In this document: in pieces, positions 43,157 to 52,248 of the stretch | Layout: each line of letters begins with the position of its first letter | How positions within the stretch are numbered: position 1 is the first letter of the stretch | DNA from: an uncultured Roseibium sp. | GTDB taxonomy: Bacteria > Pseudomonadota > Alphaproteobacteria > Rhizobiales > Stappiaceae | Direction of reading: 5' to 3' | Assembly (NCBI RefSeq): GCF_947494555.1 | Contig: NZ_CANLVF010000001.1 | Coordinates: forward strand, 496,001 to 560,000 | Length of the DNA stretch: 64,000 bases | The notes under the pieces: model-generated | What the model was told of the DNA's origin: nothing | Database searches by the model: none | The model's input: only the letters and a program-made list of their open reading frames with translations | Position numbers and translations under genes: made by a program

Positions 43157-46100
43157 ATGCGCTCTCCCGGCGGACCCAAGTTTGCCTCTTTCCTCGACTA
43201 CATGGTGCGCCATCGGACGGCTGCCAACCTCCTCCTTGCCTTGATGCTGCTGGCGGGCATTGCAGCGAGTACGCAGATCCGAACGCAGTTTTTTCCAGAC
43301 TTTGTCCGCGAAGAAGTGGATGTTGACGTTTCGTGGCCGGGCGCTGGGCCTGATGATCTCGATCGATCCGTTGTCGAAATTCTCGGGCCTCAACTGCTGG
43401 CGACCAATGGTGTCGATGAGGCGACGTCCGTTTCGCGCGAGGGCAAGGCGTCCATCAATCTCGAATTCGAAGACGGCTGGGATATGGGTCAGGCCACCGA
43501 CGAGGTGAAGGCCGCTGTTGACCAGGCGCGCTCGAGCCTGCCGGACGGAATTGAAGAACCTGTCGTCAGCCGGGGCATTTACCGGGACCGGGTCACCGAC
43601 GTCGTCATCTATGGTCCCGTCGATATCGATCAACTTGCAAGATTTGCAGAAGACCTGCAAACCGTTCTGTTTCGCGATGGTGTGACTCGCGTCTCGATCC
43701 AGGGTCTCGCGAACCCGATCATCCGGATCAATATCGGCGAAAGCATGCTTGTGCGCCACGATCTGACGCTGAGCGAGGTTGCCGACGTTGTTTCCGCCGA
43801 GATGGAGACGACCCCCGCTGGCGACGTCAGCGGAAGCGGCGCCCGGCTTCGGACAGGTCAGACCCGGCGGTCCGAACAGGAGCTTGGCGAAATCGTTCTG
43901 AAAGCTCCAAGCCAGGGTGAGAAGCTTCAGCTGCGTTCCGTCGCCGACATCGTCACCGAAGGCGTGGAGAGCGGCAGAGCCTATTACCACAAGGGCATGC
44001 CTGCCGTTGTCCTGAGGGTCGACCGCAGCGCTCAGGGCGACACGATATCCATTCAAAGAGACGTTGAGCGCATAACGGCGGAATTTCAGAGGACGCTGCC
44101 CGACGGTGTCGTCGTGCAACTGACCCGGACGCGGTCTCAGAACATTATCGACCGGATGAATATCCTGATCGAGAACGGGCTCTTTGGGCTAAGTCTGGTG
44201 CTTGCGTTCCTGTTCCTGTTCTTGTCGGCGCGCACTGCCTTCTGGGTCGCCGCGGGAATTCCCGTTGCCATGATGGCCACCATCGGTCTCATGTATGCCT
44301 TCGGGTTGACCCTCAACATGGTGTCGGTCTTTGCCCTGATCATCTGCCTCGGCATTGTCGTCGATGACGCGATAGTGGTTGGAGAACACGCGGACTTCCT
44401 GCACCGGCGCGGTTACCCTCCAGCCGAAGCGGCAAGCCTTGCGGCGCGTCGGATGACGGCGCCGGTTTTCAGCGCGTCGATCACAACCCTGATCGCCTTC
44501 GTCGGACTGATCGCCATCGGAGGGCGCTTCGGTACGCTGATTGCGGACATTCCGTTCACCGTGGCGGTCGTTCTCATCGCAAGTCTCGTGGAATCGTTCC
44601 TGATCCTGCCCGCACACATGAACCACGCCCTGTCGGCCAGTAAGAAGCCGCGCTGGTACGATATGCCCAACAGGGTCTTCAATCGAGGCTTTGTCTGGTT
44701 CCGGGAAACGGTCTTCCGGCGCTTCATCCAGTGGCTCCTGACGGTTCGCTATCCGGCCGTCGGGTTCGGTTTCATGGTCCTGCTGCTTTCGCTGACACTG
44801 TTTGTTGACGGCAGCGTCCGCTGGCGTTTTTTCAATGCGCCGGAGCGCTCGGTCGTTTCCGCCAGCATTGCCATGATGCCCGGTGCCGAAAGGGATGACA
44901 CAAAGGCGATGATCGCGGAAATGGAACGCGCCCTCGACGTCGTCAATGCGCGTTACGGTGAGCAATACGGCGAGGAGCCCGTCCAGTTCGCATTGTCAAC
45001 GGTTGGAGGCACGGCGGGTCGGGGCCTCAGCGGTGCAGACAGCAAGGATGTCGATCAGCTTGGCGGGATTTCCATCGAATTGATCGATCCGGATCTCAGA
45101 CCCTATTCCGCCTTCCAGTTCATCGGCGAATGGCGCAAGGAGATCAACCGGCCACCGCTCCTGGAGACACTGGCTCTGCGGGGAGAGCGATCAGGCCCTG
45201 GCGGTGATGCGATTGACGTAAGGCTCTATGGGACTTCGACGGAAAACCTCAAGGCAGCCGCCGAAAGCCTGAAGCAGGCGCTTGCGCCGCTCGAAGGTGT
45301 CAGCGCCCTGGAAGACACGCTCGCCTACGACAAGCCGGAACTCAGCCTCACCCTGACGCCCAAAGGCGAAGCACTCGGCTTCACCACCGATGATATCGCG
45401 CGGATCCTGCGTAATCGTCTTGAGGGCATCGAGGTGGCCGAATTTCCGGTCGGGCGGCGGACGGCAAAAGTGAAAGTGCTCATGCCGGATGAAGAGACGG
45501 ATTCTTCGTTCCTCTACACGACGCGTATTCGAACCGATGCCGGTACCTATGTTTCGCTCAGTGAGATTGTGCAGGTCGACAGCAGCTACGGCTTTGCATC
45601 CGTCAGGCGCAGCGACGGATTGCGCACCTTGCAGGTCAGTGGAGATGTATCGGAAGACAATCCGGAAGCAGCTGTCCGCGTCATGACGCTCCTGCAAGAC
45701 GAACTGCTTCCTCAGCTTGCCGCTGAATTTGACGTTGAAAGTGAATTGGGCGGACTGGCGGAACAAGAAAAGTCCTTCCTTTCCGACGCCATGATCGGAT
45801 TCGCGCTGTGCCTTGCTGGCATTTACCTCACGCTATGCTGGATATTTGAATCCTGGACCCGCCCGCTGATGATCATGATCATCATCCCGTTCGGCGCGAT
45901 CGGGATGCTGTGGGGGCACTATTTTCACGGCGTTCCCCTGTCGATGTTCTCCGTTGTCGGCTTTATCGGAATGTCGGGGATCATCATCAATGACAGCATC
46001 GTTCTGGTCACGACCATTGACGAATATGCCCGCAACCATCCGTTCCGGCAGGCTCTCATCAACGGTGTCTGCGATCGATTGCGTGCGGTGATCCTGACGA

Positions 46101-46351
46101 CGGCGACCACGGTTTTCGGCCTGGCCCCGCTGCTGTTTGAAACCAGCCGTCAGGCGCAGTTCCTGAAACCGACCGTCATTACCCTGTCGTATGGATTGGG
46201 GGTCGGCCTGTTCCTGGTCATACTTCTGGTGCCGGCGTTGCTGGCGATCCAGCGGGATTTCGGTCAGTCTGTTCTGAGCGGACGCCGCCTGTTGAGGGCG
46301 CGCGGGCGCCGGCCCTTACCAGGTGGTCCCGCGCAGACACCAGACGCGTGA
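43157..46351 (+). CDS. RND-family efflux permease
   Basis: 1064 residues, 32 bases after its adaptor. Twelve helices with two large periplasmic loops. N-terminal LDYMVRHRTAANLLLALMLLAG, porter segment DVDVSWPGAGPDDLDRSVV, and in the TM4 region CLGIVVDDAIVVGEHADFL with the Asp pair of the proton relay. RRMTAPVFSASITTLIAFVGL and GMSGIIINDSIVLVTTIDEY are further landmarks. It belongs to the AcrB-like HAE superfamily in a branch with shorter loops. Substrate unknown; no local repressor is present. Confidence 0.94.
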   Translation: MRSPGGPKFASFLDYMVRHRTAANLLLALMLLAGIAASTQIRTQFFPDFVREEVDVDVSWPGAGPDDLDRSVVEILGPQLLATNGVDEATSVSREGKASINLEFEDGWDMGQATDEVKAAVDQARSSLPDGIEEPVVSRGIYRDRVTDVVIYGPVDIDQLARFAEDLQTVLFRDGVTRVSIQGLANPIIRINIGESMLVRHDLTLSEVADVVSAEMETTPAGDVSGSGARLRTGQTRRSEQELGEIVLKAPSQGEKLQLRSVADIVTEGVESGRAYYHKGMPAVVLRVDRSAQGDTISIQRDVERITAEFQRTLPDGVVVQLTRTRSQNIIDRMNILIENGLFGLSLVLAFLFLFLSARTAFWVAAGIPVAMMATIGLMYAFGLTLNMVSVFALIICLGIVVDDAIVVGEHADFLHRRGYPPAEAASLAARRMTAPVFSASITTLIAFVGLIAIGGRFGTLIADIPFTVAVVLIASLVESFLILPAHMNHALSASKKPRWYDMPNRVFNRGFVWFRETVFRRFIQWLLTVRYPAVGFGFMVLLLSLTLFVDGSVRWRFFNAPERSVVSASIAMMPGAERDDTKAMIAEMERALDVVNARYGEQYGEEPVQFALSTVGGTAGRGLSGADSKDVDQLGGISIELIDPDLRPYSAFQFIGEWRKEINRPPLLETLALRGERSGPGGDAIDVRLYGTSTENLKAAAESLKQALAPLEGVSALEDTLAYDKPELSLTLTPKGEALGFTTDDIARILRNRLEGIEVAEFPVGRRTAKVKVLMPDEETDSSFLYTTRIRTDAGTYVSLSEIVQVDSSYGFASVRRSDGLRTLQVSGDVSEDNPEAAVRVMTLLQDELLPQLAAEFDVESELGGLAEQEKSFLSDAMIGFALCLAGIYLTLCWIFESWTRPLMIMIIIPFGAIGMLWGHYFHGVPLSMFSVVGFIGMSGIIINDSIVLVTTIDEYARNHPFRQALINGVCDRLRAVILTTATTVFGLAPLLFETSRQAQFLKPTVITLSYGLGVGLFLVILLVPALLAIQRDFGQSVLSGRRLLRARGRRPLPGGPAQTPDA

Positions 46352-46428
46352 TGAGCTTCAGCCGGCAAACGGCTACCCAAGGGTTCGCCTCGGCACGATC
46401 TCGCGGCAACAGCTCTGCTGTGTGTTGA

Positions 46429-47079
46429 TTATTTCAGGTCAACAGCCGCGTCATCGGGAACCGGCGCTGCCGGTTGTTTCGTATCGGCAAAGGCCGGGAC
46501 CGCAGCTTCGAACGCCTGCAGCCACGCCGCCAGCTTCGGGCAATTCTCGCGCCAGCCGTCGCCGAACCGCATGTCGAGATATCCGAGTGTACAGGCGAGC
46601 GTCAGCGAGGCGGCGTCGACATCGGCAGCCGAGCCCGGGGTAGCTGGCGTGTGCTGCTCGAAGTAAGCGAGACCTCGGGCTACCTTTTCACCCTGATAGG
46701 CATCCCACGCCGGGTCCCGGAAATTTGGCTGCTTGAAGCGCTTTTCATAAACGCGCAAAAGGGCCGCATCCATGATGCCGTCAGCGAGCGCCAGGTCGCG
46801 CAACACCGCAAACTTCGCTTCACCCTCGGGAAACAAATTGCTGCCGCCCGCCAGATGATCCAGGTATTCGAGAATGACGGCGCTGTCATAGAGGACGTCA
46901 CCATTTTCCAGGACAAGCGCCGGGATCTTCCCGAGCGGATTTTGTCCGCGCAGGCTGTCGGCCGGGTCGGCCGTGTTGGCGTCCACAACTTCAATTCTGT
47001 CCTTGAGGCCGAGCATCGCCATGGCGATCTTGACTTTGCGCCCGAAGGGCGAGGGCGGAGACGAGCGAAGTTTCATCAT
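46429..47079 (-). CDS. Glutathione S-transferase family protein
   Basis: 216 residues from the ATG at 47079, seven bases from AGGAGG (47092-47087); an ATG at 47085 is too close. Thioredoxin-like N-domain with KLRSSPPSPFGRKVKIAMAMLGL, NPLGKIPALVLENGDVLYDSAVILEYLD, then the helical C-domain. The active site appears to be the Ser of SPPSPFGRK. Enzymes of this kind conjugate glutathione or reduce mixed disulfides. Confidence 0.92.
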   Translation of the reverse strand: MMKLRSSPPSPFGRKVKIAMAMLGLKDRIEVVDANTADPADSLRGQNPLGKIPALVLENGDVLYDSAVILEYLDHLAGGSNLFPEGEAKFAVLRDLALADGIMDAALLRVYEKRFKQPNFRDPAWDAYQGEKVARGLAYFEQHTPATPGSAADVDAASLTLACTLGYLDMRFGDGWRENCPKLAAWLQAFEAAVPAFADTKQPAAPVPDDAAVDLK

Positions 47080-47138
47080 GGTCATTCCTCCTGAATCAGA
47101 GACGACGTAGCCGGGTCGTAGAGATTATCCGCCGGGGG

Positions 47139-47789
47139 TCAGCGGGCTGGAGCCGGAATGGCCAGACTGCTGGCCTTGCAACCGGATCGGTCGACATTGC
47201 GACAAGCCCGGAACTGCAGATCCTTGGTAAGGCAGATGCGAATTTCGTCGAATTCGCCACTTGAGCAGGTAACCGCCATGGCGTCATCCTTCAGGCCGGG
47301 ATTGGCCAGCCGAAAGGCCTTCTCCACGGTCTGCGGGGATGCTTTGCCACGCTTGTCCAATCTGGAGAAAGCTCCGGGGATCGTGATTTTTTCATATGCC
47401 TGGCGGGTCAGCTCAAAGTAGTCGTCCGGGGACAATCCCGAGCAGGTTCCATGCTTGCGCCACTGATGGAAAACCAATCCGTGACTGGGCATGATATCTT
47501 CCATATCCACCGCGATGCGTTTTTCTATGCGGCGCGGGCCGCTGCACGATTCAGGATAGCCGCGTTCATATTGCGGCCACAGCCCGTGTACAACGAACCT
47601 GAAGGGATCACGCACATCACATTGGTGCGGGTTCGCGCCGTCGCCTTCCTGTTTGCAGTAAGTTGGCGACCAAGACAACGAGAGGACGTAGAAATCGAAC
47701 TCACCCGGTTGATCCGCCACAGAGAGCGGAGCAACCAGAAAACTCAGGAAGAATGCCGCCAGTGGCCAGATGCGTCTTGAAAGCGTCAT
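47139..47789 (-). CDS. Exported ribonuclease T2 (short form)
   Basis: 216 residues from the ATG at 47789 (MTLSRRIWPLAAFFLSFLV), with signal peptide to about SVA-DQ. Canonical RNase T2: FDFYVLSLSWSPTYC, FVVHGLWPQYERGYPESC (first active-site His), and GLVFHQWRKHGTCSGLSPDDYF (second). It degrades RNA in the periplasm or medium. A small secreted-protein gene ends 13 bases upstream, so the two probably share a transcript. It is a distant paralogue of the gene at 4959-5978. Confidence 0.92.
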   Translation of the reverse strand: MTLSRRIWPLAAFFLSFLVAPLSVADQPGEFDFYVLSLSWSPTYCKQEGDGANPHQCDVRDPFRFVVHGLWPQYERGYPESCSGPRRIEKRIAVDMEDIMPSHGLVFHQWRKHGTCSGLSPDDYFELTRQAYEKITIPGAFSRLDKRGKASPQTVEKAFRLANPGLKDDAMAVTCSSGEFDEIRICLTKDLQFRACRNVDRSGCKASSLAIPAPAR

Positions 47790-47802
47790 CTGCCTATAGC
47801 GG

Positions 47803-48249
47803 TCAGTGCGGCCGTGCTGTGCTGCAATGAGACCCATAGACGCGCCACTTGTCGAGTGGTGACAGGCAGGCCTCCACATTCCAGCTTATGCCGACGAACC
47901 CGGCATTTTCCTCAATCAGATAGTGAAGGTGCTGATGCGAACCGTCGGACATGCTTGCTTCACCGGTGCAGTACCGCCGGGCAAGAGGGCTGACCCCGTT
48001 CACGCGGAAGGCCAATTCGTTGATTTCCTGGATCCCGACAATCTTTCTGCCGTCATAGTAGTTGGCATAGGCGCGAGCGACGGATTTGCGCACAGCTTTT
48101 TGCACCGAATTGGCAGTGCAGTCCGGCAAACGGTTCTTGCCGCTCAGCGAGAGGTAGGCGCGATTCTCCTCCGCTCCAGATGGCACGGTGAAAAACGTGC
48201 AAAGGGCAAGCGCAGAGAGGATCAATCGAGCAAAGCGGGCAGTGTTCAC
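47803..48249 (-). CDS. Small secreted protein of unknown function, upstream of RNase T2
   Basis: The GTG at 48249 follows GGAG by eight bases and gives 148 residues opening with a signal peptide (VNTARFARLILSALALCTFF, cleaved near SGA-EE). A longer frame back to 48357 would overlap rlmJ and lacks a ribosome-binding site. The mature part has four or more Cys (DCTANSVQKAV, RRYCTGEAS, EACLSPL, GSHCSTA), probably paired. Conserved-looking segments are ARAYANYYDGRKIVGIQEI and FVGISWNVEACLSP. No family is recognised. Its place suggests cotranscription with the RNase. Confidence 0.7.
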   Translation of the reverse strand: MNTARFARLILSALALCTFFTVPSGAEENRAYLSLSGKNRLPDCTANSVQKAVRKSVARAYANYYDGRKIVGIQEINELAFRVNGVSPLARRYCTGEASMSDGSHQHLHYLIEENAGFVGISWNVEACLSPLDKWRVYGSHCSTARPH

Positions 48250-48346
48250 AGCAAAGTCTCCGAGAGGCAGATTGTGGAAGAGACGATGGGGGAGGGATGC
48301 ATTCAGGTCAAGCACCCGGCGCTTCAAAAGTGGCAAGAAAATGCAG

Positions 48347-49195
48347 TTATTCGCCAATCAGTTGTGTCACGTCCCACCCGGCGCCGGGTCCCTGATGCAA
48401 AACATCGCAGAACCAGGGCAGGATCTCGCGCATTTCGGCTGCAAGCGTATAAGGCGGATTGATGAGCGTCATGCCCGACCCCAGCATGCGCGTGTCAGGA
48501 CCGCTCTTGCCGACTTTCAGTTCAATCGACAAGACGTCACGCAGCCCGGCTTCGCCGAACTGGTCGTGCATGCGGCGGATGGCGCGCGCGTCCTTCAAAG
48601 GATACCACATCGCATAGGTTCCACCGGTCCACTTTTTCCAGGATCTCACGACGGCATTCGTCATCTGTTCGAATTCATCGGTGACTTCGAATGCCGGGTC
48701 AATCAGCACCAGGCCGCGTTTTTCCTTGGGCGGCAGAAAACTTCCCATGGCGAGCCAACCGTCCAGATGAATGGTCTTGACCTGGTGGTCCCCTGAAAAC
48801 CGCTCGGACAGTGTCTTGAAGTCTTCCGGATGCAGCTCAGTGAGTGTCATTCGGTCGTTTTTGCGCAGCAGATGGCGCGCAAGAGAAGGGGACCCTGGAT
48901 AAACCCGCAGATCGCCGCCAGGGTTCATCGCGTTGACCACGCTGATCCAAGGATCAAGAAGCTCCGAAATGGGTTCGGGCATGCCGGCAGCGAGAATCCT
49001 GGCAACTCCGTCACGCCACTCTCCGGTTTTTTGCATTTCTTCAGAGGCGAGATCGTACTGCCCGATGCCGGCATGGGTATCGAGAAGCCGGAAGGCCTTG
49101 TCTTTTCGCTGCAGATAGACAATCAACCTGGCAAGGACGGTATGCTTGAGCACGTCGCCTATGTTGCCTGCGTGATAGGCATGCCGGTAGTTCAT
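48347..49195 (-). CDS. rlmJ: 23S rRNA (adenine-N6)-methyltransferase RlmJ
   Basis: 282 residues with the RlmJ opening MNYRHAYHAGNIGDVLKHTVLARLI, SAM site DTHAGIGQYDL, YPGSPSLARHLLR, and GTYAMWYPLKD. RlmJ methylates A2030 of 23S rRNA. The catalytic motif IV, normally DPP[YF], reads DPAF here (48689-48700), an unusual change in an N6-adenine methyltransferase. Otherwise the protein is full length. Confidence 0.93.
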   Translation of the reverse strand: MNYRHAYHAGNIGDVLKHTVLARLIVYLQRKDKAFRLLDTHAGIGQYDLASEEMQKTGEWRDGVARILAAGMPEPISELLDPWISVVNAMNPGGDLRVYPGSPSLARHLLRKNDRMTLTELHPEDFKTLSERFSGDHQVKTIHLDGWLAMGSFLPPKEKRGLVLIDPAFEVTDEFEQMTNAVVRSWKKWTGGTYAMWYPLKDARAIRRMHDQFGEAGLRDVLSIELKVGKSGPDTRMLGSGMTLINPPYTLAAEMREILPWFCDVLHQGPGAGWDVTQLIGE

Positions 49196-49205
49196 CTTGA
49201 GTTTC

Positions 49206-49730
49206 TCACGATCCAGGAATGTCGGCGACGGTTTCTGCCGAACGCCTCATATAGACAACGGACTTGTCACCGTTTTCCGCCCTGCCGATCTCATCAAACC
49301 CGAGCCTGGAATGAAACCGTAAAGACCCCGGGTTGGGAGGACGTTCGTTGACTTCGCACAGAAAACAACGGCCACGCGTTGCTCGATGCGAAAAGAGGGC
49401 GGCGTAGAGCGCATCGCCTATTTTCTGCCCCCGTAGCCGGTCGTCGACGACAATCCGATCCGTATACGCAAAATTCTGATGTCGTTCGCTGAGCCAGCGA
49501 TAGTTCTGGCTCTCATAACGGGCACCGTCTGCGAAACAGACGAGCAGGCCTGCGGGTTCACCGTCGACGACGGCGACAAGGCATATCAGAGCACTCTGGA
49601 TGAGATCGAGCATTTCTTCGGCGGTCAGCTCGTTCACCGCCGGAACTGCTGAATTGTTCAAACCCAGGAGGGTACTCAGATCACCGGGTTCGAATGGGCG
49701 AATGCTTGGAGGCGTTTTTGTATTCGGCAT
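49206..49730 (-). CDS. GNAT-family N-acetyltransferase
   Basis: 174 residues of the acetyl-CoA-dependent GNAT fold: IRPFEPGDLSTLLGLNN, CLVAVVDGEPAGLLVCF, TDRIVVDDRLRGQKIGDALY (acetyl-CoA loop R-x2-G-x-[AG]), FLCEVNERPPNPGSLRFHSR and LGFDEIG. Substrate unknown. It ends ten bases before rlmJ begins on the same strand. Confidence 0.88.
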   Translation of the reverse strand: MPNTKTPPSIRPFEPGDLSTLLGLNNSAVPAVNELTAEEMLDLIQSALICLVAVVDGEPAGLLVCFADGARYESQNYRWLSERHQNFAYTDRIVVDDRLRGQKIGDALYAALFSHRATRGRCFLCEVNERPPNPGSLRFHSRLGFDEIGRAENGDKSVVYMRRSAETVADIPGS

Positions 49731-49796
49731 AGAGCAGGCTGTTAAGCTGGTTGGTCAGGCTTATAGGTGGACCCGAGAAGCTTGGGAAGACCGAAC

Positions 49797-49828
49797 AATA
49801 AAGAACGGGCGCAGACAAGCTGCGCCCG
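49797..49828 (-). terminator. Intrinsic terminator of the cold-shock gene
   Basis: CGGGCGCAG-CTTGT-CTGCGCCCG on the minus strand followed by TTCTTTATT, 37 bases after the stop. Confidence 0.8.
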
Positions 49829-49865
49829 GGTGTTTTCGGTAATCAGCCGAATGCCAGTGGCATTC

Positions 49866-50768
49866 TTATTCTTCCTCGTGAGCACCCTCTTCTGGAGCGC
49901 TTTCTTCCGGAGCGCTCTCTTCGGGCGCGGCTTCGCCGCCTTCCTCGATCACCTGAAGGTTTACTGCCTTGGGTCCTTTGCCCCGGCGATCGGGTTCGGT
50001 TTCGAACGAGATGCGCTGACCGCTGTCCAGTGTCGTAAGACCCGACCGTTCAACAGCCGAGATATGGACGAAAACGTCGGCATCGCCTTCTTCCGGTGTG
50101 ATGAACCCGAAACCCTTGTCTGTCTTGAAGAATTTCACGGTTCCGCTCTGGCGCGGACCGCGTTCGACCGGCGGTCCGTCCCGGCGTGGCGGACGACCCT
50201 GACGAAAACCGTCTCCTTCGCCGCCGTCTCTGCCGCCGTATCCGCCGCGGCCACCGCCGCCATAACCACCATCGCGGCCACCGCCGCCGCCTCCATATCC
50301 ACCGTCGCGGCCGCCGCCGCCATATCCGCCGCGGCCACCGCCGCCGCCTCCATATCCGCCGTCGCGGCCACCGCCGCCGCCGCCGTATCCACCGTCGCGG
50401 CCACCACCGCCGTATCCGCCGCGACCACCGCCGCCGCCGTATCCGCCGTCGCGACCACCGCCGCCGCCGTATCCGCCGTCGCGACCACCGCCGCCGCCGT
50501 ATCCGCCGTCGCGGCCACCGCCGCCGCCGTCACGGTCGCCATATCCGCCGCGGCCACCGCCTCCATAACCGCCGGCTCTGTCGTCGCGGCCGTGGCCGCC
50601 ACCAAAATCATTGTCGCGTCCGCCCCGGTAGCCACCATCCCGGCCACCGCCAAAATCGCCACCGTAATCGCTTCCGCCAAAATCACTGCCGAAGTCTTGC
50701 GGACCGCCAAACTCGCGCTTGCCGCCGCGCCGACCACGCGACCGCCGGTCCGAATCGCCATCGTGCAT
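49866..50768 (-). CDS. Cold-shock domain protein with long N-terminal Gly/Arg/Tyr-rich repeat
   Basis: 300 residues. Residues 1-205 are low-complexity, built from GGYGGGGGRDG-type units with RGG-like and Tyr-Gly spacing. Residues about 208-275 are a complete cold-shock domain: GTVKFFKTDKGFGFITPEEG (RNP1) and ADVFVHISAVERSGL (RNP2). An acidic repeat (ESAPEESAPEEGAHEEE) ends the chain. The CSD binds single-stranded RNA/DNA; RGG/Tyr-rich tails are known in other proteins to bind RNA and drive condensate formation. The order, disordered part first, is opposite to plant glycine-rich cold-shock proteins. A 215-base leader precedes it. Confidence 0.9.
   Translation of the reverse strand: MHDGDSDRRSRGRRGGKREFGGPQDFGSDFGGSDYGGDFGGGRDGGYRGGRDNDFGGGHGRDDRAGGYGGGGRGGYGDRDGGGGGRDGGYGGGGGRDGGYGGGGGRDGGYGGGGGRGGYGGGGRDGGYGGGGGGRDGGYGGGGGGRGGYGGGGRDGGYGGGGGGRDGGYGGGGRGGYGGRDGGEGDGFRQGRPPRRDGPPVERGPRQSGTVKFFKTDKGFGFITPEEGDADVFVHISAVERSGLTTLDSGQRISFETEPDRRGKGPKAVNLQVIEEGGEAAPEESAPEESAPEEGAHEEE
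50180..50580 (-). repeat. Imperfect tandem repeats coding for Gly-rich units
   Basis: Short GC-rich units of about 30-36 bases encode GGYGGGGG-[RDG] motifs within the cold-shock gene. Unit number is likely to vary between strains by slippage. Confidence 0.85.
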
Positions 50769-50983
50769 TACTCAATCACCCTAATTTCCGTGCCCCCGTC
50801 GGCACATATCCGCCAATCTCACCCGTCTTCTCAGCCGAGTCTCCTCAGGCAGACGCACCCTGTACGCCTGTTCAACACTCTGGGATCGGGTTGAAACATA
50901 CCTGCCACATCCCTAACCAGCCGCTGCGGCACCATCATAAGGGCGTGAGGCATGAAATCGCAAGAAATTCCTTGGTCACGCCA

Positions 50984-52081
50984 TCAATCGGTCGCATTTT
51001 TTAGCGGCCAGGTACTTGACCAATTGGACAAGTCCGGCTCGGTTCCATCGCACGTCTTGCGCGTTGCTTCTTCCAGCAGCACGAGGCCTGTTCCGTTCCA
51101 GACCCACCGGTTCCAGAGACCGCATTCTCCGACGCCGGAACCCTTGAAGTAGCTGACCAGCTGCTGATCGGCAGGAACCCATCGTGCATTGTAAATCAGG
51201 TCGGATGCAATTGGTCCTTTGTCGGACATTCTTGCGACATGGATCTGCCGGGCCGCACCGTCCTTGCCCGAGAGGATCGAGACGTAAGGGCTGTTGTAGG
51301 CGGTCGGTGCACCGCAGGGCACGATATAGAGGGAGTCGTTTTCGGCAAGCGGAACGCGAACGGCGTTCAAACTGGCGAAAATGGCGGGATCAATCGCGGA
51401 GCAAAGACGGTTGGCGGACCAGATTGCGGCGACTTCGGGAGGAAGCTGATCAGAGCTCAGAATTGGCAGTGCATGCGGTGCGTCTTTGGCGGGTTCGGTT
51501 CCCGGCGATACGATGGCAGCGACGGTGCCGGTTCGGTCCTGACGGTTGTCGAGCCACAATAGGCTGGCTTTGAGACCCTGTAGCGAGACAGGCACGGATG
51601 TCGGGTCGGTCGCTGTTCCTGCCGGCAGGTGAACCGTCAGAACTTTGCCTTTCTGCATCGCTTCCAGAAGCGTTATTGCTGCGGCACCTGCAGGGTACCA
51701 GAAGCCCTCGCCACCCAGAGGACGAAAGCCGGCGGGCGGTGTGACGGACGCCTGGGTTTCGCGCAACTGTTCAATCGGAAGTTCTTCGATCGTCTTGCCG
51801 TCGACGTCGAAACGCAGCGTGCCTTCCTGAGGGAGTTCCGTGTTGGTTGTGAGGCGGATCAAGGGCTGGGCCTCGGCCTGCCAGTCCCGAACGATCCGCA
51901 GATCCACCCACACAGACTGACTGCGCGTGAATGAAGACGCAAAACAGGCTCCCGTGTTGCCGCAATCGACTGTCCAACCGTCAAAATTCGGTGCGGCGCG
52001 GCCGGGTTGTGCCATGCTCATGTTTGCGGCCAGAAGCGCTGTCGCGGCAGTTATCAGGAAAGTCAGCAGTCTTAGCGTCAT
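50984..52081 (-). CDS. DUF1176 domain-containing exported protein
   Basis: 365 residues with a signal peptide (about 1-24, MSMA-QP). The mature start FDGWTVDCGNTGACFASSF is the family opening, with a Cys pair; the C-terminal third has LCSAIDPAIF, YIVPCGAPTAYNSPY and GECGLWNRWVWNG ending in a TCDG segment. The family is common in proteobacteria, with no known activity. Its paralogue is at 60595-61794. Confidence 0.82.
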   Translation of the reverse strand: MTLRLLTFLITAATALLAANMSMAQPGRAAPNFDGWTVDCGNTGACFASSFTRSQSVWVDLRIVRDWQAEAQPLIRLTTNTELPQEGTLRFDVDGKTIEELPIEQLRETQASVTPPAGFRPLGGEGFWYPAGAAAITLLEAMQKGKVLTVHLPAGTATDPTSVPVSLQGLKASLLWLDNRQDRTGTVAAIVSPGTEPAKDAPHALPILSSDQLPPEVAAIWSANRLCSAIDPAIFASLNAVRVPLAENDSLYIVPCGAPTAYNSPYVSILSGKDGAARQIHVARMSDKGPIASDLIYNARWVPADQQLVSYFKGSGVGECGLWNRWVWNGTGLVLLEEATRKTCDGTEPDLSNWSSTWPLKNATD

Positions 52082-52248
52082 TATGTCCGGTTACCCGATT
52101 TTGATTGCCGTCTTCTCAGAGGCTTATACTTCTTGTACGAAATGCACGCGGCAAGGTGAAGCCGCTAAGATACAGAAAGACGACACCGGCCCGCTTTGTC
52201 CCGCATTTGTTGCCGTGTCACGCAAGGTTGTTTGAAAGGGAGACAGGT

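Noticed and set aside
50186..51004. Arg/His-rich plus-strand frame and GC-rich repeats suggestive of a CRISPR-like or satellite array
   Set aside because: The repeats are in frame with the Gly-rich part of the cold-shock protein on the minus strand; units vary, are contiguous and have no unique spacers.
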